DNA of 64,000 bases from Colwellia psychrerythraea 34H (GTDB taxonomy: Bacteria > Pseudomonadota > Gammaproteobacteria > Enterobacterales > Alteromonadaceae): NCBI RefSeq assembly GCF_000012325.1, contig NC_003910.7:1054001-1118000 (forward strand), read 5' to 3'. The notes under the pieces were generated by a model. It was given only the letters and a program-made list of their open reading frames with translations. It had not been told where the DNA came from and did no database searches. Each line of letters starts with the position of its first letter. Within the stretch, counting starts at the first letter, position 1. The position numbers were made by a program, and so were the translations under genes. This document shows, in pieces, positions 36,765 to 45,927 of this stretch.

Positions 36765-37883
36765 ATGGCTGTAGTGATTAGTGGAACTGGGTTGTACACG
36801 CCAACCCAGAGCATCTCAAATGATGAATTAGTACACTGTTTTAACCAATACGTAGAGAAATTTAATCTTACTCATAGTCAGGAGATTGAAGCAGGCAAGA
36901 TCGTCGCGCTATCTCCATCAGACAGTAGTTTTATTGAAAAAGCTTCGGGCATAAAAAGCCGTTATGTCATGGAGAAAGAAAGCATTTTAAATGTCGATAT
37001 TATGTCGCCACGTTATACCGAACGTGATAATGACCAACTCTCTATGCAGGCCGAGATAGGTGTTGCAGCAGCTAAGGAAGCGATGTTAGCTGCCAATAAA
37101 ACACCAGCCGATATTGATCTTATTATTGTTGCCTGTGCTTATACCCAGCGTTCGTATCCTGCTATGGCGATTGAAATACAGAATGCCCTTGGCTGTGGTG
37201 GTTGGGGGTTTGATATGTTGGTCGCTTGTTCGGCAGCAACGTTTGGCATTATCAATGCAGCAAATGCTATTCGTAGTGGCACAGCAAAAACAGTGTTGGT
37301 CATTAACCCTGAAATACTATCACCACAAATTAATTATCGAGATAGAGATAGTCATTTTATTTTTGGTGATGTAGCAACGGCATCAATTATCGAAGATGAA
37401 AGTACCGCTAATGCGGAGCATGTTTTTAAAATCATCAGTGAAAAACCAATGACCAGTTTTTCTAATAATATTCGTAGTAATATTGGTTATATGAATAACT
37501 GTAGTCCAGAAAACTCGGATAATGATGACAAATTCTTTATCCAGCAGGGACGAAAAGTGTTTAAAGAAGTTTTGCCTATGGTCTCTAATTTAATTACCAG
37601 TGAAATGGCAAAAATGGATATAGGTGCTGATGACATTAAGCGATTATATTTACACCAAGCTAATATCAATATGAATAATTTCATTGGTAAAAAAGTTCTT
37701 GGAAGAGAACCAAGCAGCGCTGAAGCGCCTATTATATTAGATGAATATGCAAATACGAGTTCAGCAGGTTGTATTATTGCTTTGCACAAAAATAAACAGG
37801 ACCTAGCGACTGGAGACAAAAGTGTATTATGTTCTTTTGGTGCAGGATACTCAGCATGCTGTTTATTGTTGGAATATGTCTAA
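36765..37883 (+). CDS. Beta-ketoacyl-ACP synthase III family protein
   Basis: A thiolase-fold condensing enzyme of the FabH type. From the ATG at 36765 it has 372 residues. The catalytic cysteine is in VACSAATF (Cys155), with the partner histidine in LYLHQANINMNN and asparagine in YANTSSAGC, so the triad is intact. It is longer than housekeeping FabH (about 317) and may condense other acyl groups; it could act on the same lipid or metabolite as the exporter just upstream. An in-frame start at 36732 is possible, but MAVVISGTG matches the usual FabH beginning. Confidence 0.88.
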   Translation: MAVVISGTGLYTPTQSISNDELVHCFNQYVEKFNLTHSQEIEAGKIVALSPSDSSFIEKASGIKSRYVMEKESILNVDIMSPRYTERDNDQLSMQAEIGVAAAKEAMLAANKTPADIDLIIVACAYTQRSYPAMAIEIQNALGCGGWGFDMLVACSAATFGIINAANAIRSGTAKTVLVINPEILSPQINYRDRDSHFIFGDVATASIIEDESTANAEHVFKIISEKPMTSFSNNIRSNIGYMNNCSPENSDNDDKFFIQQGRKVFKEVLPMVSNLITSEMAKMDIGADDIKRLYLHQANINMNNFIGKKVLGREPSSAEAPIILDEYANTSSAGCIIALHKNKQDLATGDKSVLCSFGAGYSACCLLLEYV

Positions 37884-37925
37884 AGTAAAGCTCATGTAAA
37901 GTAGGCCTTATATAGAGTAGGAATT

Positions 37926-38576
37926 ATGTCGCAATCTAGCCTTTGGCAACTACACACAGATACGGGAGATTTTGCAGAGCTATGCAATGCCCTTTATCAG
38001 CGTGAAATTAGTCTTATTGCCAAAGGCGACTTTTCAAGTGCGCAATCTGTACAAGCACGCTTAGAAAGTTTGTCATATTATATAACTCGTACAGCTCACG
38101 CTATGGTAACAGTTATCGCACAAGGGCACTCGCCACTGCTGCTAGATACTCATAATGCCAGTTGGTCAGCCAAACAAGGTAAACAAATACCTTTATCTGG
38201 ACAAGAAACTGAGCAAGAATGTGCGAACATAATTAACTGGTACTTGCAAAAAGATATTTACGTCGGCCTTGTTGTTCCCGTGTTGTTAGCTGATCATATT
38301 ATTATTGATTGCATTGATCGGATCGATCTTGATAAGCAGAGGATACGAACAAATGTCGGCGGTTGGTTTTCGTTAACCACTGATGAATTAATGCATAAAG
38401 GTCAAGAGACAAATAAGCGCCTGCTCAAACCCAATAAAAAAATAATGACCTCAGCTTGTACGGGGCACTGCTGGCAAGGCAATAATAAACAACTTCCTAT
38501 TATCCCAACGTTGAGAGAATTGTTACTATCCTGCTCTATTAATTGGAAAAACTTCAAAAAACCGTTAGCTATTTAA
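37926..38576 (+). CDS. Unrecognised protein next to the ketoacyl synthase
   Basis: I do not recognise this 216-residue protein. It has no signal peptide or clear membrane segment. The middle stretch VLLADHIIIDCIDRIDLDKQ looks well ordered, and the C-terminal part has a Cys-x3-Cys (TSACTGHCWQG). It starts 42 bases after the ketoacyl synthase, in the same direction, so the two may be co-transcribed. An AGTAGGAATT ribosome site precedes the ATG. A gap of about 70 bases separates it from ftsB. Confidence 0.75.
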   Translation: MSQSSLWQLHTDTGDFAELCNALYQREISLIAKGDFSSAQSVQARLESLSYYITRTAHAMVTVIAQGHSPLLLDTHNASWSAKQGKQIPLSGQETEQECANIINWYLQKDIYVGLVVPVLLADHIIIDCIDRIDLDKQRIRTNVGGWFSLTTDELMHKGQETNKRLLKPNKKIMTSACTGHCWQGNNKQLPIIPTLRELLLSCSINWKNFKKPLAI

Positions 38577-38645
38577 CTCTGCCCGTAGATAGGTATAATA
38601 ACGGTAATAATCTCGTATTTGTCTATACACTTTATTTAGGTTGTC

Positions 38646-38945
38646 ATGCGCGTATTCACAGCAATTTTGCTGATACTATTAGTATTACTTCAATACCGAC
38701 TTTGGTTTGGTAAAAATAGTGTGCCTGATTATCTCGTTCTGAAAGAAAATGTTGTTCGCCAGCAAAGTGCCAATGAAAAATTACAACAACGCAACAAATT
38801 ACTTTTTGCTGACACCGATGATTTAAAATTAGGACTTGAAGCGATTGAAGAACGTGCTCGAAATGAGTTAGGTATGATCAAAGAAAATGAAACATTCTTT
38901 CGTCTTATTCCTAAAGAAAATAGCACTCGTAACGTAAATAATTAG
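38646..38945 (+). CDS. ftsB: Cell division protein FtsB
   Basis: FtsB forms the FtsQLB complex that signals septal peptidoglycan synthesis. The 99-residue protein has one N-terminal membrane helix (about residues 3-21), then a periplasmic coiled coil ([20 protein letters not shown]), and the conserved [24 protein letters not shown] segment. It begins the ftsB-ispD-ispF run conserved in gammaproteobacteria. Confidence 0.95.
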   Translation: MRVFTAILLILLVLLQYRLWFGKNSVPDYLVLKENVVRQQSANEKLQQRNKLLFADTDDLKLGLEAIEERARNELGMIKENETFFRLIPKENSTRNVNN

Positions 38946-38968
38946 ATGAAAGGCAAGGTAGCTTCTTA

Positions 38969-39700
38969 ATGGCGTCAACTCTAAAGTTTATTGTTATTGT
39001 ACCCGCTGCAGGCGTAGGTAAACGCATGCAGGCAAATTGTCCCAAACAATACCTTCGCATCAATAATGAAACAATTTTATCGCATACTGTGATGAGGTTG
39101 TTAAGTCACCCGTTAATCAGTCAAGTTATTGTTGCTTTAGGAACCGAGGATCAATACTTTGCGGAATCTGAACTAGCACATCATAAAGACATCATTCGTG
39201 TAAACGGAGGTACTGAACGAGTTAATTCAGTGCTCAATGGTTTAAAGGCTGTCGATAGCGATAAATACCCTTGGGTATTAGTACATGATGCGGCGCGCCC
39301 CTGTGTTAGCCATCAAGATATCGATAAGTTAATTACTCGATGCTTACGCAAAGATTACGGCGGAATATTAGCCACGCCTGTTAGAGACACCATGAAACGT
39401 GGCGTACTTATTAAAGACAGTGCTAAAGGTGATAATACTATTATCGAGAGCACCGTCGAGCGAGAGCAATTATGGCATGCTTTGACACCACAGATGTATA
39501 AGACTGATGAGTTAACACTTGCCATAGAGCAAGCTCTAGAAAATAGTTTAAAAATAACGGATGAAGCTTCAGCTATTGAACAGGCTAACTTACCTAGCTT
39601 ATTAGTTTCAGCAAGTAGTGAAAATATAAAGATAACTCACCCTAATGATTTAGCATTAGCTGAATTTTATTTAAATAAGCAAGCGAATAATACCAATTAG
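38969..39700 (+). CDS. ispD: 2-C-methyl-D-erythritol 4-phosphate cytidylyltransferase
   Basis: IspD joins CTP and MEP in the MEP isoprenoid pathway. The 243-residue protein has the nucleotide-binding N-terminus VPAAGVGKRMQANCPKQYL and the conserved VLVHDAARPCVS and EASAIEQ segments. Its C-terminal KITHPNDLALAEFYL is standard, but the last residues and stop codon lie in the left arm of a short palindromic element (39689-39749), so the end of the protein was probably reshaped by that element. Confidence 0.97.
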   Translation: MASTLKFIVIVPAAGVGKRMQANCPKQYLRINNETILSHTVMRLLSHPLISQVIVALGTEDQYFAESELAHHKDIIRVNGGTERVNSVLNGLKAVDSDKYPWVLVHDAARPCVSHQDIDKLITRCLRKDYGGILATPVRDTMKRGVLIKDSAKGDNTIIESTVEREQLWHALTPQMYKTDELTLAIEQALENSLKITDEASAIEQANLPSLLVSASSENIKITHPNDLALAEFYLNKQANNTN

Positions 39701-39749
39701 ATTGACTGTCCTGATCTTAACAGTTCAGTGAGTTAATGTGATTAGTATA
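39689..39749. repeat. Short palindromic element, copy 10 (ispD end to ispF)
   Basis: The left arm AATACCAATTAGATTGACTG and the right arm AGTTAATGTGATTAGTATAA are inverted copies with a short centre. The left arm includes the ispD TAG (39698-39700), and the right arm ends 21 bases before the ispF ATG. Confidence 0.6.
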
Positions 39750-39770
39750 ACTAGATAAAAGGACAACAAA

Positions 39771-40283
39771 ATGCGCATAGGTCATGGTTTTGATGTACAT
39801 AAATTTGGTGGCAAAGGGCCTTTAGTGCTCGGTGGAGTAAAAATACCTTTTGAACTGGGATTTATCGCACACTCCGATGGCGACGTCGCGATTCATGCGC
39901 TTTGTGACGCTATTTTAGGGGCATTATGTTTAGCTGATATTGGCAACCACTTTCCTGATACCGACGGACAATATGAAAATATCTCTAGCAGAATACTACT
40001 ACGTCATGTTGTTTCGTTAATGACAGACAAGGGCTTTCAACTAGGCAATGCTGATATTACGATTGTAGCTCAAGCACCTAAGATGGCACCTCATTTAGTA
40101 GCGATGCGTACTTGTTTAAGTGAAGACTTAAAAACAACAATTGAGCAAGTTAATGTGAAAGCCACCACGACAGAAAAACTAGGGTATACCGGGCGAAAAG
40201 AAGGTATCTCAGTGCATGCCGTGGTTTTATTAATTGCAATTGAACATCCTTTACCACTTATCGAAGAAATACAAAATATTTAG
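39771..40283 (+). CDS. ispF: 2-C-methyl-D-erythritol 2,4-cyclodiphosphate synthase
   Basis: IspF makes MEcPP from CDP-MEP-phosphate. The 170-residue protein carries the zinc ligands Asp8 and His10 in GFDVHKF, and the third in [17 protein letters not shown] is present as [11 protein letters not shown]. The family is about 160 residues; this protein has a slightly longer C-terminus ([11 protein letters not shown]). It follows ispD at the usual place, but the gap is occupied by a short palindromic repeat. Confidence 0.98.
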
Positions 40284-40339
40284 TTGGGCTTATCGCCTTT
40301 TATCGCTAACACATACAGAATTATAAGAAGATAGATGAC

Positions 40340-41443
40340 ATGTTAATTGAACAAGCCTACTTACATGGAAAACCAGAATCGAGTGGTTTATTACGTAGTC
40401 AAATAAGTGATTTTCAAGTGTTTGAAGAATTGCCCTTTTTACCCTGTGGTGAAGGAGAGCATTTATTTGTTCATATTCGAAAAACCGGGGCTAATACCCT
40501 CTTTGTTGCTCGAGAACTAGCAAAGTACTTTGAAGTAAAAGAACAGCTTGTTTCTTATGCTGGTTTGAAAGATCGCTTTGCGGTCACCGAGCAGTGGTTT
40601 GGTATACACGTTCCAGGTAAGCAAGAATATAATTTAGATGACTTGAATATTGAAGGTGTCGAGGTTCTTTCTTATAAGCGACATAATAAAAAATTACGCA
40701 CAGGTGCATTAACTGGTAATCGATTTGAGCTCATTTTACGTGAAGTGACCGCTATCAAAGCGTTTACTGAACGCTGGCAAAAAATTGTTGAACAGGGTGT
40801 CCCTAATTATTTCGGCGAGCAGCGTTTTGGTATTGGCGGTGGCAATATAGAACGTGCTTTATCATTATTCTCAGGGCAGAAAGTAAAAGATAAGAAAAAG
40901 CGTGGTATGTATCTATCGGCAGCCCGGTCACATATTTTTAATTCAGTGCTTAATGAACGAATTCAACAGCAATGTTTTGATAAAGTAGCTGTCGGCGATG
41001 TGTTAATGCTAGCGGGCACACAATCAGTATTTCATCTGGATGAAGTAGATAGCGCTATTCAACAACGTTTTACTGATAAAGATGTGGATATAACCGCACC
41101 TATGTGGGGCGCTGGTGAACTGATGACTAGCAATGCACCACAGGTATTAGAACAAGAAGTAGCGACAAAGAATTTAGAATTTTGTGAAGGGCTACCACGT
41201 TTTGGTTTAAAGCAAGAACGCCGTCGCATTCGCTTAACGGTTAGCGATACCGATATTGAATTGTTATCAGCGGAAGAAGACTCAGCACAAGAAGAGAGTA
41301 ATGCAGTGAAAATTAGTTTCTTTTTACCTGCGGGGTGTTACGCCACGACGGTTTTACGTGAGTTATTGAACTACCAAGATATGACAACGCGTATTGATAA
41401 AAGAGAAACAGCTGTTAACTCAAATCAGCAGGATTCGGCATAA
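40340..41443 (+). CDS. truD: tRNA pseudouridine(13) synthase TruD
   Basis: TruD makes pseudouridine at position 13 of tRNA-Glu. The 367-residue protein has the catalytic aspartate Asp78 in AGLKDRFAVTEQ and the NYFGEQRFG motif in the middle. The C-terminal PAGCYATTVLRELL is also conserved. A polar tail of about 20 residues follows the domain. It sits between ispF and surE in the usual order and its stop is four bases from the surE frame. Confidence 0.96.
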   Translation: MLIEQAYLHGKPESSGLLRSQISDFQVFEELPFLPCGEGEHLFVHIRKTGANTLFVARELAKYFEVKEQLVSYAGLKDRFAVTEQWFGIHVPGKQEYNLDDLNIEGVEVLSYKRHNKKLRTGALTGNRFELILREVTAIKAFTERWQKIVEQGVPNYFGEQRFGIGGGNIERALSLFSGQKVKDKKKRGMYLSAARSHIFNSVLNERIQQQCFDKVAVGDVLMLAGTQSVFHLDEVDSAIQQRFTDKDVDITAPMWGAGELMTSNAPQVLEQEVATKNLEFCEGLPRFGLKQERRRIRLTVSDTDIELLSAEEDSAQEESNAVKISFFLPAGCYATTVLRELLNYQDMTTRIDKRETAVNSNQQDSA

Positions 41444-41446
41444 ATT

Positions 41447-42229
41447 ATGGATGAACAAAACTTAACGAGTAAAATGAAAATATTATTGAGCAATGATGAT
41501 GGCGTGCATGCATTAGGTATTAAAGTGCTTTTTGATGAACTCGTTAAACATTTTTCTGTAAACGTAGTCGCCCCAGATCGAAATTGCAGTGGTGCTAGTA
41601 ACTCATTAACATTGCTTAATCCTTTACGGGCAGAGCATTTGGATAATGGTTTTATCTCGGTAAACGGTACACCAACAGATTCAGTGCACTTAGGCAGTAG
41701 CCAGCTTTTTACTGATTGTGACTTAGTGGTTGCAGGTATAAATAAAGGCGCGAATTTAGGTGATGATACTCTCTATTCAGGCACTGTGGCAGCGGCAACT
41801 GAAGGACGTCATATGGGTATGCCTGCAGTTGCAGTATCCTTGGCGGGAAATAATGAGCAACATTATCAAACGGCAGCGATTGTCACTGCAAAAATAATCA
41901 AACGTCTACGCACTCATCCATTACCAGCAGATCAAATTTTAAATATTAATGTCCCTGATATTCCATTAGCTGAGCTAAAAGGGATAAAAGTCACACGCTT
42001 AGGTCACCGTCACCAAGCTGAACGTATGCAAAAAATGCAAGATCCATGGCAGCGTGATATTTATTGGTATGGCGTGCTAGGACAGGAACTCGATGGAGGA
42101 GAAGGAACCGATTTCCATGCTATTGCCAATGGATATGCGTCTGTAACACCACTAACCGTTGATATGACTGCTCATCGTAGTATAGAAAATATTAAAAGTT
42201 GGCTTACAGCGCTTAACTTATCAGATTAA
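41447..42229 (+). CDS. surE: 5'/3'-nucleotidase SurE
   Basis: SurE is a metal-dependent nucleoside monophosphate phosphatase linked to stationary-phase survival. The metal site is in [10 protein letters not shown], with further conserved [17 protein letters not shown] and [22 protein letters not shown]. The product is 260 residues from 41447; the family normally begins at [10 protein letters not shown], which would place the start at 41474. Neither start has a very strong ribosome site. It precedes pcm, as in E. coli. Confidence 0.96.
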   Translation: MDEQNLTSKMKILLSNDDGVHALGIKVLFDELVKHFSVNVVAPDRNCSGASNSLTLLNPLRAEHLDNGFISVNGTPTDSVHLGSSQLFTDCDLVVAGINKGANLGDDTLYSGTVAAATEGRHMGMPAVAVSLAGNNEQHYQTAAIVTAKIIKRLRTHPLPADQILNINVPDIPLAELKGIKVTRLGHRHQAERMQKMQDPWQRDIYWYGVLGQELDGGEGTDFHAIANGYASVTPLTVDMTAHRSIENIKSWLTALNLSD

Positions 42230-42244
42230 ATCGGATGTATTCTT

Positions 42245-42898
42245 ATGATGTCTAGTCGCATAGGCGGAAAATCAAAGCGCAGTGGAGAGTTATTGGCGCA
42301 AAAATTACAGAGTGAAGGTATTAGTAATCCTGCTGTTCTAAAGGCTATAGCTCATTCTCCTAGGCATATATTTGTGCCTGAAATTTTGGCACATAAAGCT
42401 TATGACAATACTGCCTTGCCCATTGGGCAAGGGCAGACTATTTCACAGCCTTACATTGTGGCTAAGATGTCTGAGTTACTATTAGCAGATGGCCGGCCGC
42501 AAAATATATTAGAAATAGGTACTGGTTCTGGTTATCAAACCGCTATTTTAGCTCAGCTAACAGATAAGGTCTTTTCGGTTGAGCGAATCAAAGCGTTACA
42601 GTGGCAAGCAAAACGCTGTTTACGCGCAATGGATTTACACAATGTAGCAATGAAGCATGGTGATGGTTGGCAGGGCTGGCGAAGCAAAGGCCCCTTTGAC
42701 GCCATCATAGTTACTGCGGCACCTTCGAGTGTACCACCCGCCTTATTAGATCAGTTAGCTGATGGTGGGCGTTTAGTTATCCCCGTTGGAGAGCAAACTC
42801 AAATTTTAAAAATTATCACCCGAGAAGGTGATGTTTATAACGAGCAGCAAGTTGAAGCTGTGCGTTTTGTACCTTTAGTACCCGGAGATTTATTGTAG
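42245..42898 (+). CDS. pcm: Protein-L-isoaspartate O-methyltransferase
   Basis: Pcm methylates damaged isoaspartyl residues with S-adenosylmethionine and starts their repair. The 217-residue protein has the substrate motif [18 protein letters not shown]-binding [15 protein letters not shown], and [11 protein letters not shown]. Length matches the family. Its stop codon TAG overlaps the start of yqaA by one base (TAGTG), indicating coupling. Confidence 0.97.
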   Translation: MMSSRIGGKSKRSGELLAQKLQSEGISNPAVLKAIAHSPRHIFVPEILAHKAYDNTALPIGQGQTISQPYIVAKMSELLLADGRPQNILEIGTGSGYQTAILAQLTDKVFSVERIKALQWQAKRCLRAMDLHNVAMKHGDGWQGWRSKGPFDAIIVTAAPSSVPPALLDQLADGGRLVIPVGEQTQILKIITREGDVYNEQQVEAVRFVPLVPGDLL

Positions 42899-43476
42899 TG
42901 AAAGTTTTTTCAAGTCTTTACCAGTGGACTTTACGCTGGGCAGAACATCAGTTTGCCCCGCGTTTCTTAGTAGCACTTACCTTTGCTGAGTCCATATTTT
43001 TCCCTATCCCACCTGATGTATTACTTGCGCCTATGGTGTTAGCAAAACCACAAAAGGCATGGTATTTTGCGGGAATAACCACCATTGCTTCAATTCTAGG
43101 AGGCTCAGTTGGTTATTGGCTTGGTTACTTAATGTTTGAACCGTGGATCCAGCCACTTATTTCTAACTTTGGTTATCAAGCGCGATTTGATATCGCTATT
43201 GGTTGGTTTAATGAGTGGGGTGTATGGGTAGTATTTATTGCTGGATTTTCACCAATACCTTACAAATTGTTTACTGTCAGTGCGGGATTTTTGCATATGG
43301 CTTTCTTACCATTTTTTATTGCTTCTGCTATAGGTCGAGGTTTACGTTTTTTCCTAGTGGCGGGCCTAATTAAGTGGGGCGGTAGTGCCATGGAACAAAA
43401 GATAAAGCAGTGGGTTGATGTTTTAGGCTGGGGAATTGTTGGCGCCATCGTTGTTGGTTATTTTGTTTTACGCTAA
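42898..43476 (+). CDS. yqaA: YqaA-type inner-membrane protein (DedA/SNARE-associated family)
   Basis: This 192-residue membrane protein belongs to the SNARE-associated/VTT family as the short YqaA branch. About four to five hydrophobic stretches are seen, with the conserved GYWLGYLMFEPW and FIAGFSPIPYKLFTVSAGFL segments; the latter carries the arginine/proline-type half-helix motif of the family. Related DedA proteins move or flip undecaprenyl phosphate lipids, but that role is not established for YqaA. It starts with GTG, overlapping pcm. Confidence 0.9.
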   Translation: MKVFSSLYQWTLRWAEHQFAPRFLVALTFAESIFFPIPPDVLLAPMVLAKPQKAWYFAGITTIASILGGSVGYWLGYLMFEPWIQPLISNFGYQARFDIAIGWFNEWGVWVVFIAGFSPIPYKLFTVSAGFLHMAFLPFFIASAIGRGLRFFLVAGLIKWGGSAMEQKIKQWVDVLGWGIVGAIVVGYFVLR

Positions 43477-43560
43477 GGTGAATTGATATTCATTTTATGA
43501 GCATAAGTATTGAATTGGTTGTATGGAAAATACAGTGGATATTCCTGTAGTGGATTTCCT

Positions 43561-44412
43561 ATGAGTTTTTTTCGACTAGCTAAATACTTATTTACTTACG
43601 TTATTTTTGCGATCACTCTTTTCTCTTGTAGTAGCCGCAATACACCTGCACCTGTATCAAATATTGTGCTAGGAGAACGTAATCAAGACTCTATTAGGAC
43701 TTCGCAATATCTTGTTAAAAAAGGAGAAACTCTCTATTCGATTGCATGGCGTGCGAACTCAGACGTTAGAAAAATTGCTCGGATAAATAAAATCTCCTCG
43801 CCGTATCGAATATATCCAGGACAAAAAATATTTTTAGTTGAATCTAAGGTTAAAAAAACAGCGGAAGTAAGTAAACACAAGGTATCACATAAAAATTCGA
43901 CTAAAAGCTCTACCGCTAATAAAAAAAATGGCTCAAAAAATACACTTGCATCTACTAAAAAGCAGGCGTATGGTGAAAATGTAAGCACTCGAAAATCATA
44001 CCAAAACAGCACTTTAGCATCGGAAAAGTTTTCACAAAAAATTAGTCGATGGCAATGGCCGGTTAAGGGCAAAGTTGTAGAGTATTTTTCAAATAGTGCA
44101 CAGGGTAATAAAGGCATAGATATTACAGGCCGTCGCGGAACAAAAATTAAAGCGTCGACGACAGGTAAAGTGGTATACGCAGGTAATGCCCTTAGGGGCT
44201 ACGGTAAACTCATTATTATAAAACATAACGATGACTATTTAAGTGCATATGCCCATAATGATCGTATTCTCGTTAAAGAGCAGCAGATCATAAATATCGG
44301 TGATGTTATTGCCACCATGGGTGACACTGATGCCAACAAAGTAATGCTTCATTTTGAGATACGCTTTCGAGGGAAATCAGTTAATCCTTTAAAATATTTA
44401 CCAAAAAAATAA
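43561..44412 (+). CDS. nlpD: Lipoprotein NlpD, activator of cell-wall amidase
   Basis: NlpD activates the amidase AmiC at the septum. From the ATG at 43561 the product is 283 residues with a lipoprotein signal (FAITLFSC), a LysM peptidoglycan-binding domain (YLVKKGETLYSIAW) and a C-terminal LytM domain. The LytM catalytic residues are altered: NKGIDI replaces the HxxxD metal motif, so it is expected to be non-catalytic, as in E. coli NlpD. A longer frame to 43510 would precede the lipoprotein signal and is rejected. The gene precedes rpoS. Confidence 0.95.
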   Translation: MSFFRLAKYLFTYVIFAITLFSCSSRNTPAPVSNIVLGERNQDSIRTSQYLVKKGETLYSIAWRANSDVRKIARINKISSPYRIYPGQKIFLVESKVKKTAEVSKHKVSHKNSTKSSTANKKNGSKNTLASTKKQAYGENVSTRKSYQNSTLASEKFSQKISRWQWPVKGKVVEYFSNSAQGNKGIDITGRRGTKIKASTTGKVVYAGNALRGYGKLIIIKHNDDYLSAYAHNDRILVKEQQIINIGDVIATMGDTDANKVMLHFEIRFRGKSVNPLKYLPKK

Positions 44413-44521
44413 TAATTGTCGTAAATAAGAAACCATAAAATAAATACTAAAAAATCGGAGTTGTCGTGAATATTTAAAAATTAAAATTAAAATTAAGCTT
44501 TGCAAATTTGGGAGAAATAGC

Positions 44522-45412
44522 ATGGTCAAATTAAAAGAACAAAAAAAAACTATTGAATCGAAGGAAGATGCACCGTCAAACCTAGACGCTACACAGATTT
44601 ATTTAAGTGAAATAGGTTTTTCACCGCTATTAACCGCTGAAGAAGAAGTTTACTTCTCACGTCTAGCCCTCAAAGGGGACGAACCATCAAGAAAACGGAT
44701 GATAGAGAGTAATCTACGTTTAGTTGTGAAAATAGCCCGACGTTATAATAATCGCGGACTACCTTTACTTGATTTAATTGAAGAAGGAAACTTAGGCTTA
44801 ATTAGAGCCGTTGAAAAATTTGACCCTGAGCGAGGCTTCCGCTTTTCAACTTATGCTACGTGGTGGATACGCCAAACCATTGAACGGGCAATAATGAACC
44901 AAACCCGTACTATTCGATTACCCATTCATGTTGTTAAAGAACTTAATATTTATTTACGTGCTTCTCGTGAACTAATTCAAAAACTCGATCACGAACCTAC
45001 CGCCGAAGATATCGCACAGCACCTAGATAGACCTGTTGCCGACGTTAATAAAATGTTGCGATTAAACGAACGTATTGCCTCTGTAGATACCCCTTTTGCA
45101 GGAGAGTCAGATAAAGCTTTATTAGATGTTATAGCTGATGAAAAAAGTACCGGCCCTGAAAGTGATTTACAGTCAGAAGATATGAGTAATAATATTATTC
45201 ATTGGTTAAATGAGCTTAATACCAAACAAAGGGAAGTGTTGGCTAGACGTTTTGGTTTACTTGGATATGAAGCATCAACGCTAGAAAATGTTGGCCGTGA
45301 GATTGGTTTAACACGTGAACGCGTTCGTCAAATCCAAGTTGAAGCATTAAAACGTTTACGTGACATTTTATCCCAACAAAACTTGTCAATAGAGGCTATT
45401 TTTCAAGCCTAA
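44522..45412 (+). CDS. rpoS: RNA polymerase sigma factor RpoS
   Basis: RpoS is the general stress and stationary-phase sigma factor. The 296-residue protein has region 1.2/2 ([39 protein letters not shown]), region 3, and region 4 with [20 protein letters not shown]. It is shorter than E. coli RpoS (330) chiefly at the N-terminus. In gammaproteobacteria its main promoter lies inside nlpD, which fits the order here. The 109-base leader is AT-rich. A terminator follows. Confidence 0.97.
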   Translation: MVKLKEQKKTIESKEDAPSNLDATQIYLSEIGFSPLLTAEEEVYFSRLALKGDEPSRKRMIESNLRLVVKIARRYNNRGLPLLDLIEEGNLGLIRAVEKFDPERGFRFSTYATWWIRQTIERAIMNQTRTIRLPIHVVKELNIYLRASRELIQKLDHEPTAEDIAQHLDRPVADVNKMLRLNERIASVDTPFAGESDKALLDVIADEKSTGPESDLQSEDMSNNIIHWLNELNTKQREVLARRFGLLGYEASTLENVGREIGLTRERVRQIQVEALKRLRDILSQQNLSIEAIFQA

Positions 45413-45469
45413 ATTTAGATTATCTTAGGATGATAAACAGGTAATTATTGTCATGAATGATTACATGTT

Positions 45470-45497
45470 AAAAGCAGCAATTAAGGGCTGCTTTTTT
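45470..45497 (+). terminator. Terminator after rpoS
   Basis: AAAAGCAGC pairs with GCTGCTTTT around AATTAAGG, followed by a T-run. Confidence 0.82.
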
Positions 45498-45927
45498 TAT
45501 GTCTAAAATTCACATTTAAAATTAGTTTATACGTAATGATTAAAAATATTTGCAGGTGTATTGAGAAATCTATTGTGAGGTCCAACTAATGTTCTCCTGT
45601 TCCACCAAGGTCTTATTTACAAAACGAAATAATTAACAACAGCTGCGCAAAATAGACATTTATTGACGTAAATAGTAATGAAAAATTTAAAATGCCCGTA
45701 GAATAAAAAGGTCTTTTTGTGGTAATATCGCGCCAGAAAATTTTAACTTAGAGCCAGTGGGTCTTTTTCTTTAGCGGTAACGCTAAAATTAATTCTTCAC
45801 TGAAATACACTGAAATTGGTGACTTAATTTTTATCTAATTGATATTTAGGCTTTTTATGCTGTGATATTCATTAGATAAACTAATGAACTGATTTTTATA
45901 CTCCCATCAAAAGTAGTGCAAGTGTTT
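45498..45927 (+). promoter_or_regulatory. nqr operon upstream region
   Basis: About 430 AT-rich bases lie between the rpoS terminator and nqrA. TAATAT at 45723-45728, followed by CGCGCC, is the best -10 candidate, giving a leader of about 190 bases. AGCGGTAACGCT (45772-45783) forms a small hairpin within it. No known operator was recognised. Confidence 0.4.
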
